A stretch of DNA of 64,000 bases from an uncultured bacterium (GCA_902780135.1 CACZEK010000007.1:62001-126000); one strand, 5' to 3'; counted from the stretch's first letter, positions 45,229-54,612 are shown. Translations and numbers: made by a program. The notes: generated from the letters alone by a model not told the origin.

Positions 45229-45264
45229 GGATGCGTTGCCCTTTCGGAATGTGAAATACCCTGC

Positions 45265-47985
45265 TTAATGCCCGATGCCGACTCTCTGCCCGAACGCAAG
45301 TCCGGGCATCGCCGTGAGCCCTACGGATACGGCAAGATAGTTTTTCAGACGCTGCGAATATTCGCCGTTTCTATGGCGGTCCCAGGTCTGCCCCGTGCCG
45401 CATTCGGCGGCGACGTACCAGCAGTGGAACCGTTTGATGAGGCCGACACTGGCTTTTGTGACCAGGTTCTGGTCGATGTCGTACGTGCAGGTGGTATACC
45501 CGTGAAGGTCTTTGTCGAAGATCAGCGGGAACTCGAATCCGCCGGTGATCGTCTGGGAGCGCGTCGTCGGCGTGTACATCATGGACGTGGCGGTCATCGC
45601 GGAGAACTGGGTGCCCATGGAGTAGACGGAACGCTGCACATACGCGTCCGAATACGTGTAGCTGGCGAAGATGCGCCATTCCGGCGCGAACCGGTAGTCG
45701 ATGGACGTCGTCAGCCTGTTGATGGCGCGGCTGGCGATGCCGGGCCGTCCGACCATCTCGTTGCCTCGCCTCACCTCGTAGTCGTGGTCGTTGTTGACGC
45801 CGACGTCCAGAAGCAGTTCGGCGGAGAGCGTGAGCCCCTCGAACGGCCTGAACCTGAGGATAGTGCCGAGATCGCCGATGTGGTTGAACCGGTCGGAATC
45901 GTGGATGAAGAAGTCCCAGTACTGCTCCAGAGACAGCCATTCGTGAATGTGCCCGTTGCGCCGCGTCTGCAGGCGGTTGACGATGCCGGACCGGATGAAA
46001 TGCTGCTCCTGGATGCGGTCGATCTCGTCGAAATAGTACAGGTTGTCCGCGTTCACCGTCGGCCTCGGGATGTACGTGTAGTTCACATACGGCACGACCA
46101 CATGCCGCAGCCCGTCGAGGCCCCAGAACGCGCTCTTCACGTCCTGCCAGGCGTGGTGGAATTTCGTGTTCACCTCCACGCCGATTTCGCCGATCACGCG
46201 GAATTTCGAGCCGCCCTTGGAGTCGTAGTTCGTCACCCGGTAGCCCCAGGGGATGCCCTCGATCTCATCCGCGATGAACATCGAGGCGAGCTCCGACTCG
46301 CCGATCTCGCGTTCCGACGTCCTCGAATACGCGGTCAGGCGGATGCCCGTTCTCGGGATGATGTTGATGTTCCAGATCTTCATCGGGTAGTAGAGCATGT
46401 GGAGCGAGTCGAACCGCAGCGTGTTGTAATTCCAGATGTCCCAGATGTCCTTGTCAGGGATGTAGCGCCTTGGATAGTTGGCGGGGAAGAGTTCGTCCAT
46501 CTCCCGGTCGAACCTGCGCCAGCGCATGAAAAGCGGCGTGAGGGACATTTCGCCCTGATAGTAGATGTTCGCAAAGAGTTCCTGCCGCGGGAAATCCAGC
46601 CTCAGTTCCGGCAGGCGCTCCACGGTCGAATTGAAATCGTTGAGGCGGAGCGTCATGTACGCGCTGGCCGTGAATCTGTCGTGCTGGTATTCCAGGGACG
46701 CATAGGTCGGCGGCTGGTATTCGGTGCGGAAACGTTCGGGATAGTAGTCCCGGAGATATTCGTAGTCGCTGATCAGGTCGACCTGCATCCGGAAGTCCAG
46801 GCGGTTCGTGAGGTGCGTCAGGTTGTTCGTGCGGACTTCAAATCGGTAGTACGGGATCGAGAGGCGGGAATTGTTCTGCTTGTAGTCGGGATCGTCGGGC
46901 AGGAGCTTGTGGTCCCAGTATTCGTAGCGGTTGCGGTCGTAAATGCCGTAGAACGAAAACTCGGTGGCGGATTCCGGCGTCAGCAGGTCGGAGCTGAGCC
47001 CGTATCCGATGCCGCGTTTCTCGTACCAGTCCAGCATCAGGTTCATGTTCCAGTACGGCTCGTCCGCGAGCTTGAAGTGCTTCGCGCCGCGGATGTACCA
47101 GCCCCAGTCGCTCTGGCTTCCGAACTCGATCTTGCCGCCGAAGCTCGACAGGTCGGAGGGCTTGTACAGGACCGGCAGCCAGAGCACCGGGACGCCGTAG
47201 ATCTGGAAGAAATTGTTCTTCATCAGGATCCTGTGGTCGCCGAGCTGGTTGTCGTAGTGGAAGAGGCTGTTGTTGCTGTCCCTCGGCTCGATCGTGGCGT
47301 CGTAGGCCGCGATGGCGTAGTGGTCATGGTCGTCCTGGATGTATTCGCAGGTCGTGAACCTCGCCTTGTGAACCTTCACCGTGCCGTCGAAGAAACGGTC
47401 TGCGCGTTCGCCCACGCAGTAGAACAGGCCGGATTTGAGCGCGAAATTGGAGAACTGAAGCACGCCCGTCAGCAGATTCCCCGCCGCGCGTTCGGCGCGG
47501 ATGACCGAGGACTCCACCACGATCTCCACTTCCGCACGCTGTACGCCGAGGTCGTTCACGACATAGCGGAGCAGGGTGACGCGGGCGCGCGGGTCGTTCA
47601 GGAGCTCCTCGTACTCTTCGATCGGCATGGTCTGCACGGAGGTCGAAAGAATGGAGAACTTGACGTTTCCCGCCGCCTCGATGTCATAAAGGTCGGAATC
47701 CAGGTTCACGACGATCTTGTCGGCGGAGATCTCAATGCCGGGCGACTGGACCACGGCGTTTCCGCGCGCCACAAGATTGTCCCCGACGAATTCGTAGGAA
47801 TCCGCGGCCGCGTCGAATCCCTCCGGCAGTTTCGAGACTTTTTCGAAATCCGAAGCGCCGACCAGGTCCTGCGTGATGCGCTGTCTGGGCGGGGTATATT
47901 TCCGCTGGCCGAATGCTTCCGCCGCGTTCAGCAGCAGAAACAGCCCGGTCAGGATGAAGGCGATGTATGTGCGAGTATATCTCAA
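45265..47985 (-). CDS. lptD: LptD-like outer-membrane LPS assembly protein (TTG start)
   Basis: LptD inserts LPS in the outer leaflet. The frame is 938 residues from an ATG at 48081, but the promoter lies between, so I start at TTG 47985, giving 906 residues. GGAGAAA ends 5 nt before that TTG, and the product then begins with a clean signal peptide (RYTRTYIAFILTGLFLLLNAAEAFGQ). Next is an OstA/LptA-like beta-jellyroll (about 65-180: ADSYEFVGDNLVARGNAVVQ, ISADKIVVNLDS), a conserved FFQIYGVPVLWLPVLYKP block, and a long beta-barrel rich in Tyr/Arg. The paired cysteines of E. coli LptD are not clearly conserved. Confidence 0.85.
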   Translation of the reverse strand: MRYTRTYIAFILTGLFLLLNAAEAFGQRKYTPPRQRITQDLVGASDFEKVSKLPEGFDAAADSYEFVGDNLVARGNAVVQSPGIEISADKIVVNLDSDLYDIEAAGNVKFSILSTSVQTMPIEEYEELLNDPRARVTLLRYVVNDLGVQRAEVEIVVESSVIRAERAAGNLLTGVLQFSNFALKSGLFYCVGERADRFFDGTVKVHKARFTTCEYIQDDHDHYAIAAYDATIEPRDSNNSLFHYDNQLGDHRILMKNNFFQIYGVPVLWLPVLYKPSDLSSFGGKIEFGSQSDWGWYIRGAKHFKLADEPYWNMNLMLDWYEKRGIGYGLSSDLLTPESATEFSFYGIYDRNRYEYWDHKLLPDDPDYKQNNSRLSIPYYRFEVRTNNLTHLTNRLDFRMQVDLISDYEYLRDYYPERFRTEYQPPTYASLEYQHDRFTASAYMTLRLNDFNSTVERLPELRLDFPRQELFANIYYQGEMSLTPLFMRWRRFDREMDELFPANYPRRYIPDKDIWDIWNYNTLRFDSLHMLYYPMKIWNINIIPRTGIRLTAYSRTSEREIGESELASMFIADEIEGIPWGYRVTNYDSKGGSKFRVIGEIGVEVNTKFHHAWQDVKSAFWGLDGLRHVVVPYVNYTYIPRPTVNADNLYYFDEIDRIQEQHFIRSGIVNRLQTRRNGHIHEWLSLEQYWDFFIHDSDRFNHIGDLGTILRFRPFEGLTLSAELLLDVGVNNDHDYEVRRGNEMVGRPGIASRAINRLTTSIDYRFAPEWRIFASYTYSDAYVQRSVYSMGTQFSAMTATSMMYTPTTRSQTITGGFEFPLIFDKDLHGYTTCTYDIDQNLVTKASVGLIKRFHCWYVAAECGTGQTWDRHRNGEYSQRLKNYLAVSVGLTAMPGLAFGQRVGIGH

Positions 47986-48029
47986 CGGTTTTTCTCCGGA
48001 AAATGAATTGTCGATAGAGTTCAGAAAGA

Positions 48030-48058
48030 AATATACCACGATATTGGGGAAAATGCAA
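48030..48058 (-). promoter_or_regulatory. Promoter of lptD-lysA
   Basis: Minus strand: TTGCAT (48058-48053), a 17-bp spacer and TATATT (48035-48030). Transcription would start near 48023, downstream of the only in-frame upstream ATG (48081). This fixes the TTG at 47985 as translation start. Confidence 0.75.
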
Positions 48059-48160
48059 TCAAAAATCGCAAATCTTTCCAACTTATTTTAAAAAGAAGCC
48101 CCATTCCCTGGAAAAATGACGGAACCCGAGCAAAAGGGCGAAAGGCAGACAAAGGGGCGG

Positions 48161-48271
48161 AATCAGGCAATGGAGTGGAAATCGTGTAAAAAGGGTAAAG
48201 TCAGGCAGGGGGGGGAAATCGCGTAAAAAGGGCAAAGTCAGGCAGAGGAGTGGATATCGCGTAAAAGATGC
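48161..48271. repeat. Three tandem 37-bp repeats
   Basis: Units begin at 48161, 48198 and 48235. Each reads roughly AAGTCAGGCAGNGGNGTGGA then AATCGCGTAAAAAGGGCA, with 3-6 differences. They stop 10 bp before the first hairpin of this block. Confidence 0.8.
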
Positions 48272-48281
48272 AGAATTCAAT

Positions 48282-48321
48282 CAAGTTTCAGTTAAAAGGA
48301 ACTTGTTTTAACTGAAACTTG
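48282..48321 (+). repeat. 40-nt hairpin repeat, copy 4
   Basis: Identical to copy 1 in all 40 positions and followed by CGCGTATTGCGCG. Unlike other copies it is preceded by AAT, not CCCC. Confidence 0.9.
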
Positions 48322-48474
48322 CGCGTATTGCGCGTGAAAACGTTTTTTTGAGCCATTTCCGAAGGCTGCTCGTATTGCGCGTGAAAACGTTTTTTTGAGC
48401 CATACCCGAAGCCTGTCCGTCCGGGAAGTAACCCACAATGTCCGGGAGGCAACCCATAAAGTTCGGAAAAGCAT

Positions 48475-48514
48475 CAAGTTTCAGTTAAAAGGAACTTGTT
48501 TTAACTGAAACTTG
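48475..48514 (+). repeat. 40-nt hairpin repeat, copy 5
   Basis: Identical to copy 1 in all 40 positions; followed by CGCGTATGCGCGGG. Preceded by GCAT. Confidence 0.9.
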
Positions 48515-48662
48515 CGCGTATGCGCGGGAACGCTATGTTTGCGGACCTTTTGTGGACCTTCTGCAGCATTAAGCATGCGGGATTGTCACAAAAAAAGAAA
48601 CCGGCAACCAGGGACCGTACCGGTCTGTTTTCAAGAATGCCTGTGAACAGCAGAAGAAAACT

Positions 48663-48702
48663 CAATTTTCAGTTAAAAGGAACATGTTTTAACTGAAACA
48701 TG
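48663..48702 (+). repeat. 40-nt hairpin repeat, copy 6 (variant)
   Basis: Left arm CAATTTTCAGTTAAAA, loop GGAACATG, right arm TTTTAACTGAAACATG. The change CTTG to CATG appears both in the loop and at the end of the right arm, while the left arm changed differently, leaving two unpaired positions in the stem. Confidence 0.85.
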
Positions 48703-48886
48703 CGCGTACAGCGCGTATGCGTGGGAAAACGGATTTTGAGCCATTCCCGAAGCCTGTCCAAGTGCGCAGGTAAACACCGTCCTATTCCCCTTGTTTGTTT
48801 TCACAGCCTCTTTTGTGAGACGGAATGAGAACGGAAACCTGCCCGGACAAGATGGAGAAACATGACTGAGGATTCGGACTACCCCC

Positions 48887-48926
48887 CAAGTTTCAGTTAA
48901 AAGGAACTTGTTTTAACTGAAACTTG
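48887..48926 (+). repeat. 40-nt hairpin repeat, copy 7
   Basis: Identical to copy 1; preceded by CCCCC and by about 75 bp (48817-48886) that match, in reverse complement, the DNA next to the copies at 62.6-62.8 kb. Confidence 0.9.
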
Positions 48927-49096
48927 CGCGTATTGCGTGTATGCGCGGGAAAGCAGATTTGAGCCATTCCCGAAGCTTGCGCGTATTGCGCGTGAAAACG
49001 TTTTTTTGAGCCGTTCCCGAAGGCTGCGCGGAATGACGCATGGCGTTTACCGCTTTTCCCGCGCGCTTTTTCTTTCGTCGCGTGGTTGTTCCCCGC

Positions 49097-49125
49097 TTGA
49101 AAAAAACTCTCTGCCGTGTTATATT
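49097..49125 (+). promoter_or_regulatory. Promoter of proS-metG
   Basis: TTGAAA (49097-49102), a 17-bp spacer and TATATT (49120-49125). Confidence 0.7.
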
Positions 49126-49185
49126 ATTTTTTTCCGGCAAAACGTTTTCTTAAATTAAAATAAACACATCCGCGAGGTTTTTCCC

Positions 49186-50925
49186 ATGAAAATGTCCCAG
49201 TTGTTCGGCTGCCGTCTGAAAGAGGATCCGGCGGACGCCACCACCGCAAGCCACAAGTTTCTGGTCCGCGGCGGCTATGTCCGTCCCGTTTCCGCCGGCA
49301 TCTACTCCCTGCTGCCCGTCGGCAAGCGGGTCATCGCCAAGATCGAGGCCATCATCCGCCAGGAAATGGACCGCGTCGGCGGCCAGGAAGTCCTGATGCC
49401 GGTCGTGCTGCCCGCCGATCTCTGGATGGAGACCGGGCGCTACCAGACCGTCGGCGCGGAACTTCTGCGGTTCACCGACCGCAACAACAAGGCGATGGTC
49501 CTGGGCATGACGCACGAGGAAGCCAGCTGCCAGATCGCCCGCACCGAGATCAACAGCTACAAGCAGCTGCCGGTGATGATCTACCAGATCCAGACCAAGT
49601 ACCGCGACGAGGCGCGTCCGCGCGCCGGGCTGATCCGCGTCCGCGAGTTCACCATGAAGGACGCCTACAGTTTCCACACCTCGCAGGAGGACCTGAACGC
49701 CTATTACCAGGAGCTTCACGCCGCCTACGAACGCATCTTCCGCCGCGTCGGCATGAAGCACGTGGTCTCCATCCTGTCCAACACCGGCATGATGGGCGGC
49801 AGCGTGTCGCACGAGTTCATGCTGCTGGCGGACTGCGGCGAGGACAATATCTTCCTGTCGCCGGACGGCAAGAGCTACAAGGCGAACCGCGAGGTCGCGG
49901 TGTCCGGGCTGAAGTTCGAACGTGCCGGCGAGGAGCTCCCGCTCGAAAAAGTCGCCACGCCGCACTCCAAGACCATCGAGGAGGTCGCGTCCTTCCTGAA
50001 CGTGACGCCCGCGCAGACCGGCAAGGCGGTGTTCTACAGCACCGAGGACGGCAAGGAGCTGATCTTCGTGCTCATCCGCGGCGATTTCGAGGTCAACGAG
50101 TGCAAGCTCAAAAACGTCCTTGGCCTCAATTCAATCAAGTTCGCCGACGACAACCTCATCCGCGCCTGCGGCGCCGTCCCCGGATACGCTTCCCCGGTCG
50201 GCATCGCCGAGGTCCCCGGCAAGGTCCGCCTCGTGATCGACCCGTCCGCTGCGGGGACCGTGAACCTGGTGGTCGGCGCGAACGAGGAAGGGTTCCACTA
50301 CAGGAACTTCAACTACGGCCGCGACATGACAGGCGGCCTGGTGGCGGATGTGGCGTGCGTCCGCGAGGGCGACCCCTGCCCGGTGACCGGCGAGCCGCTC
50401 CAGTTCAAACACGGCATTGAGATCGGCAACATCTTCCAGCTCGGCCTGAAGTATTCGAAGGCGATGAAGGTGAACTACCTGGACAAGGACGGCAAGTCCA
50501 AGCCGATGTACATGGGCTGCTACGGCATCGGCGTCGGCCGCACCATGGCGTCGGTCATCGAGGACAACCACGACGACTACGGCCCGGTCTGGCCGATGTC
50601 CATCGCGCCGTACCAGGTCCACATCGTCGCGCTCCAGCCCAACGGCTCCGAGTCCGGCGAAAAGGCGGAGGCGCTGTACAACGACCTTCAGGCGAAGGGC
50701 GTGGAAGTCCTGTACGACGACCGCGGCGAGAAGGCCGGGTTCATGTTCAGCGACGCCGACCTTCTCGGCGTTCCGTTCCGCGTGATCGTCTCCCCGAAGA
50801 CGCTCGCGAACGGCATGGTCGAATTCCGCACGCGCGCCTCCCGCGACTCCGAGATGATCCCCGTGGATCAGGCCGCCGAAATCCTGGCGCAGCGCGTCCG
50901 CGCCGAGCTGGACCGCTACCTCTGA
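49186..50925 (+). CDS. proS: Prolyl-tRNA synthetase (bacterial type with editing domain)
   Basis: ProS charges tRNA-Pro. The 579-residue class II synthetase has motif 1 around IEAIIRQEMDRVGGQEVLMPVV, motif 2 TKYRDEARPRAGLIRVREFTMKDAYSFH, an inserted YbaK-like editing domain (about 230-380, with FVLIRGDFEVNECKLKN) and motif 3 GIGVGRTMA, then the anticodon-binding domain. Length and order are those of the bacterial ProS. GAGG lies 8-9 nt before the ATG. metG follows after about 20 bp. Confidence 0.96.
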   Translation: MKMSQLFGCRLKEDPADATTASHKFLVRGGYVRPVSAGIYSLLPVGKRVIAKIEAIIRQEMDRVGGQEVLMPVVLPADLWMETGRYQTVGAELLRFTDRNNKAMVLGMTHEEASCQIARTEINSYKQLPVMIYQIQTKYRDEARPRAGLIRVREFTMKDAYSFHTSQEDLNAYYQELHAAYERIFRRVGMKHVVSILSNTGMMGGSVSHEFMLLADCGEDNIFLSPDGKSYKANREVAVSGLKFERAGEELPLEKVATPHSKTIEEVASFLNVTPAQTGKAVFYSTEDGKELIFVLIRGDFEVNECKLKNVLGLNSIKFADDNLIRACGAVPGYASPVGIAEVPGKVRLVIDPSAAGTVNLVVGANEEGFHYRNFNYGRDMTGGLVADVACVREGDPCPVTGEPLQFKHGIEIGNIFQLGLKYSKAMKVNYLDKDGKSKPMYMGCYGIGVGRTMASVIEDNHDDYGPVWPMSIAPYQVHIVALQPNGSESGEKAEALYNDLQAKGVEVLYDDRGEKAGFMFSDADLLGVPFRVIVSPKTLANGMVEFRTRASRDSEMIPVDQAAEILAQRVRAELDRYL

Positions 50926-50947
50926 CACAGAAGAAAGGAACATGCCA

Positions 50948-52918
50948 ATGAGCAATAGCACATTTTACGTCACGACCCCGATCTACTACGTCAACGACAA
51001 GCCCCACATCGGGCACGCCTACACGACCGTTCTCGCCGACGTCCTCGCGCGCTACCACCGCGCCGCCGGCGACGACGTCTGGTTCCTGACCGGCACCGAC
51101 GAACACGGACAGAAGGTCGAGAAGGCCGCCGCGAAGAACGGCATGACCCCGATCGAGCAGTGCGACAGCACCGTGGTCCGGTTCCAGGAGCTCTGGAAGC
51201 GCCTCGGCATCACGAACGACGATTTCATCCGCACGACCGAGGAACGCCACAAGAAGATCGTCCGCGCCATCCTGCAGGACCTTTTCGACCGCGACCTCAT
51301 CTACAAGGCGGAGTACAAGGGCTACTACTGCGTCGCCTGCGAACGCTTCTTCACGGAGAAGGACCTGGTCGACGGCAAGCTCTGCCCGGACTGCCAGCGC
51401 GAAGTCGACACCATCGTCGAGAGCAACTATTTCTTCCGCATGAGCAAATACCAGGACTGGCTCATCCAGTACATCACCGAGCACCCGGACTTCATCCAGC
51501 CCGCGTTCCGCGCCAACGAGACGCTCGGATTCCTCCGCAAGCCGCTGGAGGACCTCTGCATCTCCCGTCCGAAGTCCCGCCTCTCCTGGGGCATCGAGCT
51601 CCCGTTCGACCAGGACTACGTGTGCTACGTCTGGTTCGACGCGCTCATCAACTACATCTCCGCGATCGGATACGGCGTCGACCGGGCGCGTTTCGAGCGC
51701 TACTGGACCAGCTGCATCCACCTGATTGGAAAAGACATCCTCACCACGCACAGCGTGTACTGGCCGACCATGCTCCACGCCATCGGACTTCCGATGCCGA
51801 AGACCATCTTCGCGCACGGCTGGTGGCTCACCGGCAACCGCAAGATGAGCAAGTCGCTCGGCAACGTGGTGAACCCGATGGACATGGCGGACAAGTACGG
51901 CGTGGACGCGTTCCGCTACTTCCTGCTCGCCGCCATGACGCCCGGCAACGACGCCTCGTTCACCGAGGAGGACTTCCTCCAGCGGTTCAATACCGACCTC
52001 GCGAACGACCTCGGCAACCTGCTGTCGCGCGTGGTGAAGCTCTCCATCAAGAATTTCGGCGGCACGCTTCCGCCGCCGCCCCCGCTCCAGCCCCTCGAAC
52101 TGGAACTGCTCTCCAAGGCGGGGCTGGCTGTCAAACAGCTGGAAACCGAGCTCAACGCCATGAAGCTCGACCGCGGGATCAACGCCGTCATGAACGTGGT
52201 CCGCGAGGCGAACAAGTTCCTGGAGCGCACCGCGCCATGGACGCTCGCGAAGGAAGGCAAGACCGACCGCCTTGCCGCCGTGCTGTACGCCGCGGCGCAG
52301 ACGCTCGAGATCGTGTCCGGCCTGCTCTTCCCGATCATGCCCGAAAAGATGACGCTCCTGCGCCGTTCGCTCGGACTCTCCGAGGAGGAGATCGCGAAGA
52401 CCGACTTCAAGTCGCTCAGCGAGTTCGCCGACCCCGGCGCGAGCGCGAAGCGCACCATGGTCGACATGCCTCCGCTCTTCCCGCGCATCGTGGTCGAGAA
52501 GTCCGAAGAGGCCGCCCCCGCGAAGCCGGAAAAGCAGAAAAAACAGGAGGTCAAGGCGCCGAAGGCGAAGGACGTCGTGGTGCCGGAAGGCATGGTCACG
52601 ATCGAACAGTTCTTCAAGACGCAGCTCCGCACCGCGAAGATCCTCGAGGCGGAGCGCATCGAAGGCAAGACGCGCCTGCTCCACCTGAAGGTCGACCTCG
52701 GAAACGGCGACGTGCGTTCGCTGGTCGCCGGCATCGCCCAGCAGTATGCGCCGGAAGACGTGGTCGGCAAGACCATCGTCGTGGTGGCGAACCTCATGCC
52801 CGCGAAGATCGCCGGATTCGAGTCCTGCGGCATGCTCCTCGCCGCCAAGAGCGAAAACAGCCTGAAGCTCGTGACCGTGGACGGCGGCGACGCCGAGCCC
52901 GGCCTGACTGTGGGTTGA
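50948..52918 (+). CDS. metG: Methionyl-tRNA synthetase with C-terminal tRNA-binding domain
   Basis: MetG charges initiator and elongator tRNA-Met. The 656-residue protein has the class I PHIGHAY signature near residue 20, a zinc knuckle CVACERFFTEKDLVDGKLCPDC (about 123-144), KMSKSLGN (about 299-306), an anticodon-binding helical domain, and a C-terminal EMAP/Trbp111-like domain (about 550-656, IEQFFKTQLRTAKILEAERIEG) that promotes dimerisation. AAAGGA is only 2 nt from the ATG at 50942 but 8 nt from the one at 50948, which I prefer. A Lys/Ala/Pro-rich linker precedes the last domain. Confidence 0.95.
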   Translation: MSNSTFYVTTPIYYVNDKPHIGHAYTTVLADVLARYHRAAGDDVWFLTGTDEHGQKVEKAAAKNGMTPIEQCDSTVVRFQELWKRLGITNDDFIRTTEERHKKIVRAILQDLFDRDLIYKAEYKGYYCVACERFFTEKDLVDGKLCPDCQREVDTIVESNYFFRMSKYQDWLIQYITEHPDFIQPAFRANETLGFLRKPLEDLCISRPKSRLSWGIELPFDQDYVCYVWFDALINYISAIGYGVDRARFERYWTSCIHLIGKDILTTHSVYWPTMLHAIGLPMPKTIFAHGWWLTGNRKMSKSLGNVVNPMDMADKYGVDAFRYFLLAAMTPGNDASFTEEDFLQRFNTDLANDLGNLLSRVVKLSIKNFGGTLPPPPPLQPLELELLSKAGLAVKQLETELNAMKLDRGINAVMNVVREANKFLERTAPWTLAKEGKTDRLAAVLYAAAQTLEIVSGLLFPIMPEKMTLLRRSLGLSEEEIAKTDFKSLSEFADPGASAKRTMVDMPPLFPRIVVEKSEEAAPAKPEKQKKQEVKAPKAKDVVVPEGMVTIEQFFKTQLRTAKILEAERIEGKTRLLHLKVDLGNGDVRSLVAGIAQQYAPEDVVGKTIVVVANLMPAKIAGFESCGMLLAAKSENSLKLVTVDGGDAEPGLTVG

Positions 52919-52946
52919 GGAGGCTGGCTGTGCCTCCACTGCGGCA

Positions 52947-53012
52947 GTGTCCGGCTCCGCTCGGACACACACTGCGTGTGCTGACATAGTGCTCTCAGCT
53001 CCGCTTGAGCAC
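52947..53012. terminator. Hairpin cluster between convergent metG and yihY
   Basis: GTGTCCG/CGGACAC with loop GCTCCGCT (52947-52968), CACAC/GTGTG around TGC (52968-52980) and GTGCTC/GAGCAC (52989-53012). Arms and the GCTCCG loop resemble the ackA cluster and the hairpin at 5014. No T-run is present. Confidence 0.55.
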
Positions 53013-53117
53013 GGAACAGTTGAAAGAATCGCGGCGGCGTCCCGAGTTTTATGGATGCCGCCACTGTTTCATGCCCGGGGGATCGGTTTCCCCGGGCGAT
53101 TATCGTCTTTGCCGCCG

Positions 53118-54566
53118 TTATGCCTTTGCCGCCTGTTCGGACTCCAGCTGGGCTTCCGGCGTGAAAGTCACCAGCGGGGTGTTTGCGGGATTGTTTTCCG
53201 CCGCGCCCCAGAGATCGGCGAGGAGCTGTTCCGCCTCGGCGGCGTTTTCGGAGCGGAATCCGCTGTCGCCGATGTTGGAGAGGCGTTCCAGGATGGTCGT
53301 CGGGATGAAGTCTCCGAGCGGGACCTTGGTCATGAACGCGTCGTCGTGGCGGCGGTCGTTCGTGACCTCGATCACGAGTCCGGCGGTCATCAGGTCGTTC
53401 AGCACGGCGCGCGCGATGCGAATCGGGATTTCAAGTTTGCCGGAGATCTCCGTGATGGTCACGGCTCCGGTCCGGTTGTTGAACGCGTCGCCGAGGAGCT
53501 TCATGATGCGGAGAGCGCAGATGGAGCGGTAGTGCATGCAGAGGGGCTGGTCGCCGGGATAGTATTCGTAGTAGTTGACGTTCTGGACGGCGAACGCAAA
53601 CTGCGCGCCGAGCAGGATCACGGTCCAGGTCGCCTGAAGCCAGAGGAGGAAGAACGGCAGCGCGGCGAAGCTTCCGTACACCTTGTTGTAGCTCGTCAGG
53701 ATCGTCTGGAGGTACATGTAGATGTACTGCGTGATGATGAGGAGCGTGCCGGTCAGGACCGCGCCCGCGAGCGCCGCCTTCGCCTTGACGCGCGTGTTCG
53801 GGATGAAGAGGTAGAGGAAGAAGAACATGACCCAGGAAAGCACAACCGGGAAGACGTAGCGGATGGCGTTCAGCAGATAGCTCTTTCCGGGCAGCCACTC
53901 GACGCCCTCGATGCTTGCCATGCCGAAGGTGTTGAGGCCGAGGAGAAGCACGGCGAAAACCGGGCAGAGGAGCAGCAGCGTGATGTAGTCGCTGAGCTTG
54001 CGGAGCATGGGCCGCCCCTGTTTGATGCCCCAGATGTCGTTGAACGAGCTTTCGATGTTGGCGAGCAGTTTCAGCGCGGTGAAGAACAGCATGCCGACGC
54101 CGATGCCCGTGATGACGCCGCCCGCGGCGACCTTGAGCGTGGTGTCCGCAAAGTTCAGGATCCATTCGGCGACCTCCTCCTGCCCGACAAAGCTCTCGAC
54201 GAGCTTTTCCCTGAGCATCTCCTCGAAGTTGAAGCCGCGCGCGATGCCGAGGAGGAGCGCGACGAGCGGGACGACCGACATGAGGGTGAGGAAGGTCAGC
54301 GAAGAAGCCCGCAGCGCGCATTTGTTCTTGATGAAGTTCTTGCCGGTCAGCAGGAGAACTCGCTCAATGGCAAGCGGGAACGCCTTGCTTTTCGGCAGGT
54401 CGGCCGTGCGGACGTTCCAGACTTTCTGCTCGATCTGTTTCAGCGGGGCGGCGCTTTCCTTTGCCGGCTGCTCCGCGATGTTGACCGCGGACTTCGTCGA
54501 GGACGGATCGGCCGTGCGGACGTCGCCGGCCGGTTGCTCTTTTTCTTTCGGGGTGGTGGGTTCCAT
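53118..54566 (-). CDS. YihY/BrkB-family membrane protein
   Basis: This 482-residue inner-membrane protein belongs to the YihY/virulence factor BrkB family (formerly misnamed RNase BN). A hydrophilic N-terminal 60-residue tail precedes about six membrane helices, with family boxes ASSLTFLTLMSVVPLVALLLG, FNDIWGIKQGRP and YGSFAALPFFLLWLQATW. The C-terminal about 110 residues look like a winged helix (ITEISGKLEIPIRIARAVLNDLMTAGLVIEV), often seen in this family. The function is unknown. The ATG at 54566 is preceded by GGAG; the upstream frame extension overlaps the TauE gene and is rejected. Confidence 0.85.
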   Translation of the reverse strand: MEPTTPKEKEQPAGDVRTADPSSTKSAVNIAEQPAKESAAPLKQIEQKVWNVRTADLPKSKAFPLAIERVLLLTGKNFIKNKCALRASSLTFLTLMSVVPLVALLLGIARGFNFEEMLREKLVESFVGQEEVAEWILNFADTTLKVAAGGVITGIGVGMLFFTALKLLANIESSFNDIWGIKQGRPMLRKLSDYITLLLLCPVFAVLLLGLNTFGMASIEGVEWLPGKSYLLNAIRYVFPVVLSWVMFFFLYLFIPNTRVKAKAALAGAVLTGTLLIITQYIYMYLQTILTSYNKVYGSFAALPFFLLWLQATWTVILLGAQFAFAVQNVNYYEYYPGDQPLCMHYRSICALRIMKLLGDAFNNRTGAVTITEISGKLEIPIRIARAVLNDLMTAGLVIEVTNDRRHDDAFMTKVPLGDFIPTTILERLSNIGDSGFRSENAAEAEQLLADLWGAAENNPANTPLVTFTPEAQLESEQAAKA

Positions 54567-54612
54567 GGTTGATTGCTCCGTGTGTGAGGGGGGAGGAATA
54601 TGAAAAACGGGT

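Larger units (their letters stand above)
48082..49096. other. Second gene-free repeat block
   Basis: Between divergent lptD and proS lie a threefold 37-bp tandem repeat, four 40-nt hairpins and several copies of a GTATTGCGCGTGAAAACG / TTTTTTTGAGCCATTCCCGA flank (starting at 48324, 48371 and 48982, with a diverged one after 48703). No credible protein or RNA gene was found. Confidence 0.7.

Noticed and set aside
48082-49096. Insertion sequence in the repeat block
   Set aside because: No transposase frame, no terminal inverted repeats bounding a coding region and no target duplication are visible.
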